A stretch of DNA of 64,000 bases from Streptomyces sp. AC550_RSS872. GTDB lineage: Bacteria > Actinomycetota > Actinomycetes > Streptomycetales > Streptomycetaceae. The DNA is taken from the NCBI RefSeq assembly GCF_019049285.1, contig NZ_JAGMUL010000091.1:29948-93947 (forward strand), in the 5' to 3' direction. The translations under genes and the position numbers were made by a program. This document shows positions 1 through 8,144 of this stretch, one piece after another. The notes beneath the pieces were generated by a model. That model was not told where the DNA came from. It ran no database searches and saw nothing but the letters and a program-made list of their open reading frames with translations. Position 1 is the stretch's first letter, and every line of letters begins with the position of its first letter.

Positions 1-433
1 TGCCCCGGTCGCGCGGCAGCATGTGCCGCAGGGCGGCCCGCGTGCCGAACACATAGCCCAGGTACGTCACTTCGGTCACCCGCCGGAACTCGTCCGGGGT
101 GATCTCGGTGAACGGCGCGAAGATCCCGGCGAAGGCGTTGTTCACCCAGACGTCGATGTGCCCGAACGCGTCGACGACCTGCTGGGCGGCGTCCTCGACT
201 GCTTTGGCGTCGGCCATGTCCACGGTGACGACGAGGGCCTCGCCGCCGGCCCGCTGCACCTCGTCCGCCGCCCCGGCGAGGCCCTCGCGTCCCCGGGCGA
301 GCAGGGCGACCCGGTCGCCGCGCGCGGCGAAGGCCAGGGCGGTGGCCCGGCCGACACCGCCACTGGCGCCGGTCACGACGACGGCCCTGCCGTGCTTCGG
401 CAGGGCCCCCTTCCGCGGCTTGCGCACCAACAT
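1..433 (-). CDS. Short-chain dehydrogenase/reductase, 3' end cut by window edge
   Basis: The first 144 codons of an SDR-family NAD(P)-dependent oxidoreductase are visible and the rest lies beyond the left edge. The Rossmann glycine motif TGASGGVG is at residues 21-28 and the structural NNAFAG motif is at about 98-103. The Ser-Tyr-Lys catalytic residues would come after the edge. A basic N-terminal stretch (residues 1-17) precedes the fold. The ATG overlaps the stop of the upstream holin-like gene (ATGA), so the two are probably co-transcribed and translationally coupled. The substrate cannot be deduced. Confidence 0.85.
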   Translation of the reverse strand, partial: MLVRKPRKGALPKHGRAVVVTGASGGVGRATALAFAARGDRVALLARGREGLAGAADEVQRAGGEALVVTVDMADAKAVEDAAQQVVDAFGHIDVWVNNAFAGIFAPFTEITPDEFRRVTEVTYLGYVFGTRAALRHMLPRDRG

Positions 434-936
434 CACGCCCGGTGGTGCGGCTGCTCGGGGTCGATGTCGTCCGGGTGCGGCGGCCGCGTCCCGGACGCGT
501 CCGGCGTCGCGCCGGGCGGGCCGGCCGGCATCGGCGGGTACGGCAGGCCGAGCCCGCCGGGCGGCGCGGTCGGCGCACTGCCGCCGAGGGTGGCGTCGTG
601 AGTGGCGCCCGGTGCTGCCGCGTGCTCCGTCATCGGCCGGGACGACGACGGGCGTGCCGCGCCGCGCAGCACGTACGCCACCACTCCGAGGATCGCCGCG
701 GTGATCAGCGCGGCGGCCCAGTCCGGCAGTCCGGCGGCGAGGCCCAGCCCGAGGGCGAGGGCGAGGGCCGCGCCCGCGTACAGGGCGACGGCGCCGGAGC
801 CGGCGTAGAGCATGGCCCGACGGCGTTGCCTGCGCGTCTGCTCGCGCAGCTCGTCCCGCACGGTCTCACGCGCCACCTGCGCCAGCTCGTCGACCAGTTG
901 CTTGTCCAGGTGCTCAAGATGATCCAAGCGGTCCAT
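433..936 (-). CDS. Phage holin family (superfamily III-like) membrane protein
   Basis: A 167-residue protein. A charged, probably helical N-terminus (residues 1-40) is followed by two closely spaced hydrophobic segments at about 41-70 and 73-92. The C-terminus is a proline/glycine-rich, low-complexity cytoplasmic or surface tail. This layout fits the actinobacterial holin-superfamily-III proteins that accompany SDR genes. These are usually chromosomal genes and not evidence of a prophage, and no other phage gene is nearby. The function is unknown. The stop overlaps the start of the SDR gene. Confidence 0.7.
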   Translation of the reverse strand: MDRLDHLEHLDKQLVDELAQVARETVRDELREQTRRQRRRAMLYAGSGAVALYAGAALALALGLGLAAGLPDWAAALITAAILGVVAYVLRGAARPSSSRPMTEHAAAPGATHDATLGGSAPTAPPGGLGLPYPPMPAGPPGATPDASGTRPPHPDDIDPEQPHHRA

Positions 937-1060
937 GGCGCCCGAGTACCCGTACAGGCGTGCTCATAACGCGCTCCGTGACGGCCCGTACCGGCACGTG
1001 GGCCGGCTACCGGAGTGAGGGGATCGCGTGAAACGATCTCCCCGGCCGGGCGCCCCCAAC

Positions 1061-1073
1061 TAGGCTCGTCCGT
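1061..1073 (+). promoter_or_regulatory. Candidate -10 element of a leaderless promoter
   Basis: TAGGCT at 1061-1066 matches the usual Streptomyces -10 hexamer and ends 7 nt before the ATG of the VOC gene, which has no Shine-Dalgarno sequence. This spacing would place the transcription start at or next to the A of ATG, giving a leaderless mRNA. No clear -35 was recognised. Confidence 0.4.
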
Positions 1074-1421
1074 ATGGACATCCTGGGAACCACGCTTCGC
1101 GTGTGCGTCGACGACCTGGAGAGGGCAGTCCCCTTCTACGAACGGCTCGCGGGCGGCCAAGCCCTCCGTTTCGAACGCGGTGGCGTCCAGGTGGCCGCGG
1201 TCGGCTGCTTCCTGCTGATGAGCGGCCCGGAGGCCGAGCTGGAGGTGCTGCGCAAGGTCGCGGCGACGATCGCGGTCAAGGACGTCGAGGAGGCCCGTCA
1301 GGTGCTCACCGAACTGGGTGCGCACGTCATCGCGGGGCCGGTGGCGACGCCAGTGGGCCGCAATCTGATCGCGATGCATCCGGACGGGGCGATCTACGAG
1401 TACGTGGACCGTCAGGGCTGA
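1074..1421 (+). CDS. VOC (glyoxalase/bleomycin resistance) family protein
   Basis: A 115-residue single VOC module with paired beta-alpha-beta-beta-beta repeats. The N-terminal LRVCVDDLERAVPFYE element (from about residue 7) and the C-terminal MHPDGAIYEYV strand with an acidic residue near the end are characteristic. VOC proteins bind a divalent metal through a His/Glu set and act as small dioxygenases, lyases or resistance proteins. The substrate cannot be told from sequence. The gene stands alone and converges with the arginase-family gene 4 bp away. Confidence 0.75.
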   Translation: MDILGTTLRVCVDDLERAVPFYERLAGGQALRFERGGVQVAAVGCFLLMSGPEAELEVLRKVAATIAVKDVEEARQVLTELGAHVIAGPVATPVGRNLIAMHPDGAIYEYVDRQG

Positions 1422-1424
1422 TCG

Positions 1425-2324
1425 TCAGCGCTCCTCAAAGGCCGACACGATGATGTCGGTCAGCAGCGCCCCGGCCGTGCCCTCCGGGTCAAGGTCGGGG
1501 TCGTAGATGGTGACGTTGAGCCCTACGCAGTGTGCGGAGCCCAGCAAGGGGCGGAGCAGCGCGACGAGTTCGTCGGGTGTGAGCCCGTCCGGGTCGGGGC
1601 TGTCGACGGCGGGCATGACGGACGGGTCGAGGACGTCGGCGTCCAAGTGGACCCAGAAGCCGTCCAGTTCCGGGATCTCGAAGGCCTGCCTGGTGACCGA
1701 CGCGAGCGACTCGGCGCCCCATTCCCGCAGGTCGCCGACGGTCACCACGGGGATCTTCAGGTCGGCGAGCTCGGCCCGGTCCTCCTCGAAGCAGTCGCGG
1801 ATGCCGAAGTACCGCACGTCCTCGTCCCGCAGATAGGGCCTGAGCCCCTCCAGGTTCGTCAGGTCCTCCTGCCCGCGTCCGGTGGCCAGGGCGACCTCCT
1901 CACCGCCCGCCGCGCCGACCCGGTCGGAGTTGCCGGGATGCCGGAAGTCGGGCGAGGCGTCCAGGACGGCCAGCCCGTGCCGGCCGATGCGGCGCAGCGC
2001 CAGGGCGGCGCCCAGGTTGATGGAGCAGTCGCCGCCCAGGACGAGCGGGAAGTCCCCGGCGCGCACATGGCGCTCGATGCGGTCGGCGAGCTTGCAGGTG
2101 TAGGAGGCGAGCGCGGCCGCGTTGAAGACGCCGTCGCCTTCCCGCCAGTACCCACGGTCGTACCTCGGCGGCACCACCACCCCGCCCTCCAGCGCCCGCA
2201 ACCTCTGCACGATCCGCTGCTCGCGCAGGGCGCCGGCGAGCTTGTAGCAGCCGGGCACGGTGCCGGGGGCGGGTGGGCGCAGGCCCAGGTTGGAAGGGGC
2301 GTCGAGCACGACGATGTTCCGCAT
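1425..2324 (-). CDS. Arginase/agmatinase-family protein with altered metal ligands
   Basis: About 299 residues with the ureohydrolase fold, which normally binds two Mn ions and hydrolyses guanidino groups. GGDCS stands where arginases have GGDHS, and LDASPDF stands where they have LDAHSDF. HLDADVLDP keeps both aspartates of the last motif. So two metal-binding histidines are replaced, by Cys and Ser. Cys in the first motif occurs in related actinobacterial proteins as far as I recall, but loss of the DAHxD histidine is unusual and activity is doubtful. The ATG giving an MRNIVVLD start is preferred over upstream in-frame ATGs because the conserved fold begins there and an AGG lies 9 nt upstream. 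Confidence 0.75.
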   Translation of the reverse strand: MRNIVVLDAPSNLGLRPPAPGTVPGCYKLAGALREQRIVQRLRALEGGVVVPPRYDRGYWREGDGVFNAAALASYTCKLADRIERHVRAGDFPLVLGGDCSINLGAALALRRIGRHGLAVLDASPDFRHPGNSDRVGAAGGEEVALATGRGQEDLTNLEGLRPYLRDEDVRYFGIRDCFEEDRAELADLKIPVVTVGDLREWGAESLASVTRQAFEIPELDGFWVHLDADVLDPSVMPAVDSPDPDGLTPDELVALLRPLLGSAHCVGLNVTIYDPDLDPEGTAGALLTDIIVSAFEER

Positions 2325-2402
2325 GCGCTCCATCCTGGCCGACGTGGAGGCGGCCCTCAACGCAAATTCACAGGGACGGCGACGGGAACGGCCGACGGCG
2401 CA

Positions 2403-2969
2403 TCACGGCACATCCGGCGGAGCTGTCCGCATCTCGGCGGTGATCGCCCACCGCTCGTGATCCCGCCAGGCCCCGTCGATGAAGAGCATGCCCGGCGAGA
2501 AGCCCTCCAGGCGGAACCCGCAGGCGCGGGCGAGGGCGATCGAGGCCGTGTTGGCCGGCTGGACGTTGATCTCCAGCCGGTGCAGCCGCATCGGCCCGAA
2601 GGCGTGCCCCACGACCAGGTCGAGTCCCTCCCGCATCAGGCCGCGCCCGGCGGCGTGGGCGAAGGCGCCGTAGCCGAGGGCCCCGCACTGGAAGGCGCCC
2701 TGGACGATGTTGTTGATGTTGATGTACCCGGCGATGCCCCCGCCGTCGTCCTTCGCGCAGACCAGGAACCCGGCCTTGCTCGGATCCTCGATCAGCCTCC
2801 CGGCATAGGCGGAGTACGCCGCGGCGCCGTCCGGCGGGAAGAGCCACGGGTGGTGCAGTTCCTTGCTCTCCCGGACCCGGGCCGTGAACTCCGCGCTGTC
2901 CTCGTAGGTGAAGTGACGTATGCCCACGCGGGGGCCTTCGGCGAGATAGCGGGTCGCGGGGTGCGGCAT
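2403..2969 (-). CDS. GNAT N-acetyltransferase (RimJ/RimL type)
   Basis: A 188-residue protein with the GNAT fold. The N-terminal IRHFTYEDSAEF strand-helix, the GYININNIV central strand and the acetyl-CoA-binding region around AAGRGLMREGL (about residues 105-118) are recognisable. NTASIALARACGFRLEG is the typical C-terminal motif of RimJ/RimL-like enzymes that acetylate protein N-termini or small amines. The gene is 22 nt upstream of the LapA-like frame on the same strand but no coupling is evident. The acceptor substrate is unknown. Confidence 0.8.
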   Translation of the reverse strand: MPHPATRYLAEGPRVGIRHFTYEDSAEFTARVRESKELHHPWLFPPDGAAAYSAYAGRLIEDPSKAGFLVCAKDDGGGIAGYININNIVQGAFQCGALGYGAFAHAAGRGLMREGLDLVVGHAFGPMRLHRLEINVQPANTASIALARACGFRLEGFSPGMLFIDGAWRDHERWAITAEMRTAPPDVP

Positions 2970-2991
2970 GGCGCCAGCCTACGACGACCCG

Positions 2992-3249
2992 CTATCGACG
3001 CCGGCCCATGAAGTACGCCCCGACCAGCGCGCCGATGACCCCCATGGCGAGCAGCGCCAGCCACAGCGGCATCGTCACCAGGGGCACCAGCAGGCGGATC
3101 TCGGTCTCGCGGGTGTTCTCGAAGATGAAGACCAGGGCGAGGCCGAGCAGCACCAGCACGGTGATCCCCTTGGGGGTCAGCGCCCGGCGCCGGCCGCCTT
3201 GTGTCCCGCCCGCCTTCCTGCCACTCTGCGACGACGTCTTCGCGGTCAT
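2992..3249 (-). CDS. LapA-domain (DUF1049-like) small membrane protein
   Basis: An 85-residue protein. A basic, disordered N-terminus (1-27) leads into two transmembrane helices, at about 29-45 and 58-80. The linker contains ENTRETEIRLL, the signature of LapA/YciS-type proteins, and the C-terminus is GRRR. In Gram-negatives LapA acts in lipopolysaccharide regulation. The role in LPS-free actinobacteria is unknown. The gene appears monocistronic. Confidence 0.7.
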   Translation of the reverse strand: MTAKTSSQSGRKAGGTQGGRRRALTPKGITVLVLLGLALVFIFENTRETEIRLLVPLVTMPLWLALLAMGVIGALVGAYFMGRRR

Positions 3250-3306
3250 ATGACCAGGATGCTCCCGGCAACGCGATCACGCACGGTGAGCGACCCCGCG
3301 GAGCGC

Positions 3307-5085
3307 TCAGCCGACCACCGGCAGCCGGATCACCCCTGTGTCGCCGGGCGCGCTGACGACGGTCACCGGCTTGATCCCCCGGTTCCCGAAGTACGCGTCG
3401 TCACTCCCAGCGATCACGAACCGCAGCCGGTGCCCCTTCTCGTACCGGTGCACGATCCCCGGCAGGGTCACGGTGAAGCTCTTCGTGACGTCGGGCACGC
3501 GGACCGGTGCGACGAGCCGGTGCACCAGCGTCTTCGTGCCGTCGGGCGCGATGTCGTACAGCTTGGCGAACAGGACGAGCTTGTCGGCGGCGTCCCCGGA
3601 GTTCTGGGTCCGTTCGGCCTTCGGGGAGACGACCTTGAGGGTGGCCCGGGGCGCGCCGACGACATCGGTGGTGCGCGCGAGCGGCTCGCTGGTCCAGCCG
3701 AGATGGGTGCCCTGGGTGTCGTACGGCGCCGGGTCCGGGATGCCGATGGCGCCGGCGAGTGAGCTCTCGGAGTGGCTGGTGGGGACGAGCCAGTTGGTGT
3801 ACGTCCGGCTGCCGCGGGCCACCTTGCGGCGGTTGTCGACCAGCTTGCCGTCGCCGGAGAGGTACAGCGTCCGGCTGAGCGCGGGGACCCGGCCGGCTGT
3901 GGCGTAGGTGCCGTTCGGGTCGGTGATCCAGTCGCGGTAGTAGGCGAAGGCGGGTCCGGTGTCGACGTGCTTCTTCCCCAGGTAGCGGTCGAACCAGGCG
4001 AGGATGCGCCGGCCGACGTAACTGGTCTCCAAGTTGCCCTGGCCGAGGTTGAGTTCACCGGCGGCCGGGTCGGTGATTCCGCCGCTGTGGCCCCAGGACT
4101 GCCAGATCATCTTCGTCGGCGTCCCCTGGGCTTTGAGCGTCTTGTACGTCGCCGTCGCCTCGTTGAGGTTGAAGAGGCTGTCGGCCTGGCCCTGGACGAG
4201 GAGGGTGGGTGTCTTGACGCGGTTCAGGTACGTCACCGGCGACACGCTGCGCGCGTAGGCGAGGAGCTCGGCGGTCTGCTTCGCCGGGTAGCGGCCGGAG
4301 TTGAGGGTGCGGACGGTGTCGCAGGCCTTGGTGACGAAGTGCAGGCAGGCGAGGGAGTTGATGCGGGAGGGGTCGAGGCTCGGCTGGAGCAGGGGCTGGC
4401 CCTCGCCTATGAGGTAGAAGCCGTTGGCCCACTGCCATTTGAAGGCGCCGGGCACGCTGCCGCCGGATGTCGCGTTGTTCGGGTCGAGGGAGTAGGCGAG
4501 GTCGTTCCAGGTGATCATCGGCACCAGCGCGTCGAGGCGCTGGTCGACGGCGGCCGTGGCGAGCTGGATGGCGCCGCCGTAGGAGCCGCCCAGCATGCCG
4601 ACGCGCGGGTCGCCCGGGGCGTCGAGGGTGATGAAGTCGGCCTTCGTGCCGTCGTCGGCGGCGCGGGTGCCACCCAGGAAGTCGATCAGCCGTGCGGCGG
4701 CGACGCCGTCGATGGTGGGGTCGTCGAGGGAGATCAGACAGCCCGTCCTGCCGAAGCCGAGCCCGGAGTAGACGAGGGAGACATAGCCGCGCTGGGCGAA
4801 GGCCTTGCCGATGGCGTCGGTCGAGCCGTCGGACTTGCTGCCGCCGAAGCCGTTGGTGGCGAGGACGGCGGGTGCGGGGTGGGCGGGGTCCACGCCCGTG
4901 GGCCGGTACAGGTCGGCGTCGACGGTGCAGGCGCGGTCGCCTGCCTGGACGGTGAACTTCAGGGCGGTGACGGTGAACTGGCCGGTCGCGGCCGCCGCTG
5001 GAGCGGTGAGCGCGAGGGGGACGGTGAGCGTGGCGCCGAGAACGAGAGCGAGTGGGGTTCGGGATCTGGGCACACGACGGGACAC
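3307..5085 (-). CDS. Secreted CocE/NonD (X-Pro dipeptidyl-peptidase-like) hydrolase
   Basis: About 592 residues. A signal peptide of roughly 34 residues ends in an Ala-rich cleavage region. The alpha/beta-hydrolase nucleophile is in GGSYGG (Ser about 168), with Asp about 302 (GQADSLF) and His about 333 (WGHSGG). The C-terminal jelly-roll domain is typical of the S15/CocE group. The enzyme likely hydrolyses X-Pro peptides or esters outside the cell. GTG at 5085 is chosen because a perfect GGAGG lies 5 nt upstream; the frame also opens at an upstream GTG (5097). A TetR-like palindrome lies in the promoter. Confidence 0.9.
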   Translation of the reverse strand: MSRRVPRSRTPLALVLGATLTVPLALTAPAAAATGQFTVTALKFTVQAGDRACTVDADLYRPTGVDPAHPAPAVLATNGFGGSKSDGSTDAIGKAFAQRGYVSLVYSGLGFGRTGCLISLDDPTIDGVAAARLIDFLGGTRAADDGTKADFITLDAPGDPRVGMLGGSYGGAIQLATAAVDQRLDALVPMITWNDLAYSLDPNNATSGGSVPGAFKWQWANGFYLIGEGQPLLQPSLDPSRINSLACLHFVTKACDTVRTLNSGRYPAKQTAELLAYARSVSPVTYLNRVKTPTLLVQGQADSLFNLNEATATYKTLKAQGTPTKMIWQSWGHSGGITDPAAGELNLGQGNLETSYVGRRILAWFDRYLGKKHVDTGPAFAYYRDWITDPNGTYATAGRVPALSRTLYLSGDGKLVDNRRKVARGSRTYTNWLVPTSHSESSLAGAIGIPDPAPYDTQGTHLGWTSEPLARTTDVVGAPRATLKVVSPKAERTQNSGDAADKLVLFAKLYDIAPDGTKTLVHRLVAPVRVPDVTKSFTVTLPGIVHRYEKGHRLRFVIAGSDDAYFGNRGIKPVTVVSAPGDTGVIRLPVVG

Positions 5086-5131
5086 GGAGACCTCCACACG
5101 GAAGCACGTTGGAGACTGCCCTGTTTACCAA

Positions 5132-5145
5132 CCAGTAAGTACTGG
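5132..5145. promoter_or_regulatory. TetR-like operator palindrome upstream of the CocE gene
   Basis: CCAGTA-AG-TACTGG is a perfect 6+6 palindrome, embedded in a longer imperfect one (AACC...GGTT). It lies 46-60 nt before the GTG of the secreted hydrolase. The composition is AT-richer than the surroundings and resembles TetR-family operators. No TetR gene adjoins, so the regulator would act in trans. Confidence 0.5.
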
Positions 5146-5227
5146 CCGGTTGTCATGGTGTGACACGTGTCAGGCGGGGTCAATCACCGGGAAGAGGGTT
5201 TCTTGACGGAGATTCAGTGGAGAGCCG

Positions 5228-6178
5228 TCAGCGCAGGGCCGGCTCATCAAGGGTCAACTCCCCCGCTTCTGCGTCGAGTTCGCCGCTCATCCCGAAGGGG
5301 ATCGTCAGCGCGCCTCCGCAGTGCCCGAAGCCGAACTCCTCCACCACCGGCACACCGAGGCCGCCGAGCCGGTCCAGGAGGACCGGACGCACCGTGTCGT
5401 ACGGTCCGCACCCCACCCAGGACCCGAGCGCGATCCCGGCGACCCCGTCGAGCCATCCCGTGCGCAGGAGCTGGGTCAGCATCCGGTCGATGCGGTACGG
5501 CTGCTCTCCGATGTCCTCCAGCAGAACCAGCCCGCCTCGCGCACCGGTCGGCGCGTGCGGCGTGCCGAGATCGGAGGCGAGCATGCTCAGACAGCCGCCG
5601 AGGGTGATGCCACGGGCCCGTCCGGGAACCATGGCCGTGCCGCCGGAGGGGATCACGCGGACCGTCTCCGGTTGGAAGAGCGTGGCCTTCAGATGCTCCT
5701 GCGCCCGGGCGTTCTTGACGAAGTCGACGCCGGCCGCCGCCGGTCCGTGCAGAGTGACCAGGTCCAGCCGGGTGGCGAAGGCCTGGTGCAGCACGGTGAT
5801 GTCGCTGAACCCGACGAACACCTTCGGCCCGGCCGCCCGCATCCCCGCCCAGTCGAGGAGGTCGACCATGCGCTGGGCCCCGTAACCGCCCCGGGCGCAC
5901 AGCACGGCGTCCACTGACGGATCGCACCAGGCGCGCTGGAGATCGGCGGCGCGGTCCGCGTCCGTCCCCGCGAGGTAGTCGAACTCGCCGTGCCGGTCCA
6001 GCACATGGGGCGCCACCACCGGGTCGAGGTCCCAGCCGCGCAGCACGTCGAGCCCGGCCTCCAGCCGCTCCTCGCTGACGGGTCCGCTGGGCGCGACGAC
6101 GGCCACGCGGGCGCCGGGGGCGAGTCGGGGCGGCCGTACCCGGGGCCGCACGGGACTTCCAGAACACCCCCTGGTCAC
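5228..6178 (-). CDS. LD-carboxypeptidase (peptidase S66, MccF/LdcA family)
   Basis: A 316-residue protein with the Ser-Glu-His triad of S66 peptidases: Ser125 in GFSD, Glu221 in LLEDIGE and His286 in FGFGH. LdcA enzymes remove the terminal D-Ala from murein tetrapeptides in recycling, while MccF enzymes cleave microcin C-like peptidyl nucleotides. The GTG start overlaps the stop of the S9 peptidase gene (GTGA), so it is the last gene of the four-peptidase run. The cytoplasmic location and neighbours favour peptide or murein-peptide recycling. Confidence 0.88.
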   Translation of the reverse strand: MTRGCSGSPVRPRVRPPRLAPGARVAVVAPSGPVSEERLEAGLDVLRGWDLDPVVAPHVLDRHGEFDYLAGTDADRAADLQRAWCDPSVDAVLCARGGYGAQRMVDLLDWAGMRAAGPKVFVGFSDITVLHQAFATRLDLVTLHGPAAAGVDFVKNARAQEHLKATLFQPETVRVIPSGGTAMVPGRARGITLGGCLSMLASDLGTPHAPTGARGGLVLLEDIGEQPYRIDRMLTQLLRTGWLDGVAGIALGSWVGCGPYDTVRPVLLDRLGGLGVPVVEEFGFGHCGGALTIPFGMSGELDAEAGELTLDEPALR

Positions 6179-8139
6179 TTGGCGAGCTCCAGCGTCGGGA
6201 TCCCGGGCGGGTTCAGCCCGAAGGCCTGGGCGTACAGGGAGAGTTCGGACTCCAGGACGCGGATCGTCGTCTCCGCCCGCCGGAAGCCGTGGCCCTCACC
6301 CTCGAAGGCGATGTAGGCGTGGGGCACCCGGCGACCCTCCATACGGGCGAGGAACCGCTCGCACTGGGCGGGCGGGCAGATCACGTCGTCCAGGCCCTGG
6401 AGCAGCAGGAACGGCACGGTGAGACGGTGGGCGTGCGCGGCGGGCGAGCGCTCCGCGTAGCGCGCCGGTACCTCGGCGAGGGGGCCGACCAGCGACTCCA
6501 GGTACTGCGACTCGAAGTCATGGGTCTCCCCGGTGCCCCAGCCGGCCAGGTCGAGGATGGGGTAGAGGATCGTGCCGCAGGCGTAGACGTCGGTGGCGGT
6601 GAGCGACGCCGCCGCGGTCCAGCCGCCCGCGCTGCCGCCCCGGATGGCGAGCCGGTCCCGGTCGGCGGTGCCCTCGTCGGCGAGGGCGAGCGCGACGGCC
6701 GCGCAGTCCTCGACGTCGACCACGCCCCATTGCTCGCGCAGCCGGTTGCGGTAGGCCCTGCCGTACCCGGTGGAGCCGCCGTAGTTGACCTCGGCGATCC
6801 CGATGCCGCGCGAGGTGAAGTAGGCGATGGCCAGGTCGAGGACGAGGGGCGCCCGGTCGGTGGGGCCGCCGTGCGCCCAGACGACGTAGGGCGGCGGAGT
6901 GTCGGCGGGGGCGACGCAGCCGGGGTTGTGGGGCGGGTAGACGTGCGCGTGGATGTCGTGTCCGGCGGGGCCGGTGAAGGTGCGGATCTGTGGCTCGGGG
7001 TAGTAGGCGGGGTCCACGGCGTCGTCGTGCTGGGCGCCGATGACCCGGGAATGGCCGGTGCGCGTGTCGAGCTCGATCACCTCGTAGGCGCTGCGCGGGC
7101 TGGCGCCGACGGCGATCACCCGCTCGCCGTGCACGGCGAGGGTGGGCGCGAACTCGGTCCAGGGGCCTGCCGAGTCGACGATCTCGCCGGTCTCGGGGTC
7201 CAGGATCCCGAGGGCGGTCGCCCCACGGCCGTGCACCACGGCGATCAACCCGCTCTCCAGGGGGGCGAACCAGCGCAGGCCGAACCTCCACAGCGGTCCG
7301 CCGAACTCCTCCTCGCGCCGGCACAGGGGTGCGCCGTCGCGGTGGAGGTTCCACCAGCCGCCGCGGTCGCTCGAGTACAGCAGCCGGCCGTCGGCCGACC
7401 AGTCGACCTGGGCGATCGACTCATCAGAGCCACCGGCGACGGTCCGCGGGCCGCCGAACGTGCCGTCGGCTGCGACCTCGGCGACCAGCAGTTCCGTGCC
7501 GTCCCACGGCATCCGCGGATGGTCCCAGGCGAGCCACGCCGCACGCCGCCCGTCCGGCGAGAGCCGTGCACCGGTGACGAACCGGTGCCGCTCGTCGGCG
7601 AGTTCGCGTACGGCGTCCCGGTCCTCGGCCGCCGAGCCGTCCAGCGGTACGGCGGCCAGGACGCGCCGTACGTCCGTCGGCCCCTCCCCCGTGAACTCCT
7701 CCAGGACGCACCACACTTCACCGAGTTCCAGCCGCACCTGCGGCTCCGCCCAGCGCAGTCCACCGCCCACGTCGGACACGGGAGTGAGCGGACGCGGCTC
7801 GCCGCCCTCCTCGTACCGGTAGAGCCGCTGGTCCGCGAAATCGACGAACACGACGAGCGGCCGGCCGTCGACCACCACGCCCGCCCAGGGCTGTCCGCCG
7901 TACTCGACGACCCGGCTGCGCACGTTCCACGGGGAGGGCAGCACGGACTCCTCCATACCGTCGGCCCGTCGCCGCACCAGGGTGCGCCGGCCGCCCTCCG
8001 TGGGCCGTGGCTCGGTCCACCACGCCTCGTCGCCGACGAAGCCCACCCACTCGGGGTGCCCGTCGCGCGTGGCGGCGAGGGCCGCGTCGATGGGCGAGGG
8101 CCAGGAACCGTACGCCAGCGTCCGCACTGTCTCCCCCAC
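6175..8139 (-). CDS. Prolyl oligopeptidase-family (S9) serine peptidase
   Basis: A 654-residue cytosolic peptidase. The N-terminal half (about 1-400) is a beta-propeller with repeated strand signatures such as VDWSADGRLLY. The C-terminal alpha/beta-hydrolase domain carries the nucleophile in GGSAGG (Ser about 500), Asp in GLDDVICPP (about 583) and His in EGEGHGF (about 617). The GTG start lies 5 nt after the stop of the M20 gene. A second GTG 12 nt further in has a purine-rich GGGGGAG just ahead and is a possible alternative. It is part of the M55-M20-S9-S66 run. Confidence 0.9.
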   Translation of the reverse strand: MGETVRTLAYGSWPSPIDAALAATRDGHPEWVGFVGDEAWWTEPRPTEGGRRTLVRRRADGMEESVLPSPWNVRSRVVEYGGQPWAGVVVDGRPLVVFVDFADQRLYRYEEGGEPRPLTPVSDVGGGLRWAEPQVRLELGEVWCVLEEFTGEGPTDVRRVLAAVPLDGSAAEDRDAVRELADERHRFVTGARLSPDGRRAAWLAWDHPRMPWDGTELLVAEVAADGTFGGPRTVAGGSDESIAQVDWSADGRLLYSSDRGGWWNLHRDGAPLCRREEEFGGPLWRFGLRWFAPLESGLIAVVHGRGATALGILDPETGEIVDSAGPWTEFAPTLAVHGERVIAVGASPRSAYEVIELDTRTGHSRVIGAQHDDAVDPAYYPEPQIRTFTGPAGHDIHAHVYPPHNPGCVAPADTPPPYVVWAHGGPTDRAPLVLDLAIAYFTSRGIGIAEVNYGGSTGYGRAYRNRLREQWGVVDVEDCAAVALALADEGTADRDRLAIRGGSAGGWTAAASLTATDVYACGTILYPILDLAGWGTGETHDFESQYLESLVGPLAEVPARYAERSPAAHAHRLTVPFLLLQGLDDVICPPAQCERFLARMEGRRVPHAYIAFEGEGHGFRRAETTIRVLESELSLYAQAFGLNPPGIPTLELAK

Positions 8140-8144
8140 CTCGC

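Noticed and set aside
433..936. Prophage, because of the holin-family gene
   Set aside because: No capsid, portal, integrase or lysin gene is present; this family is common in actinobacterial chromosomes.
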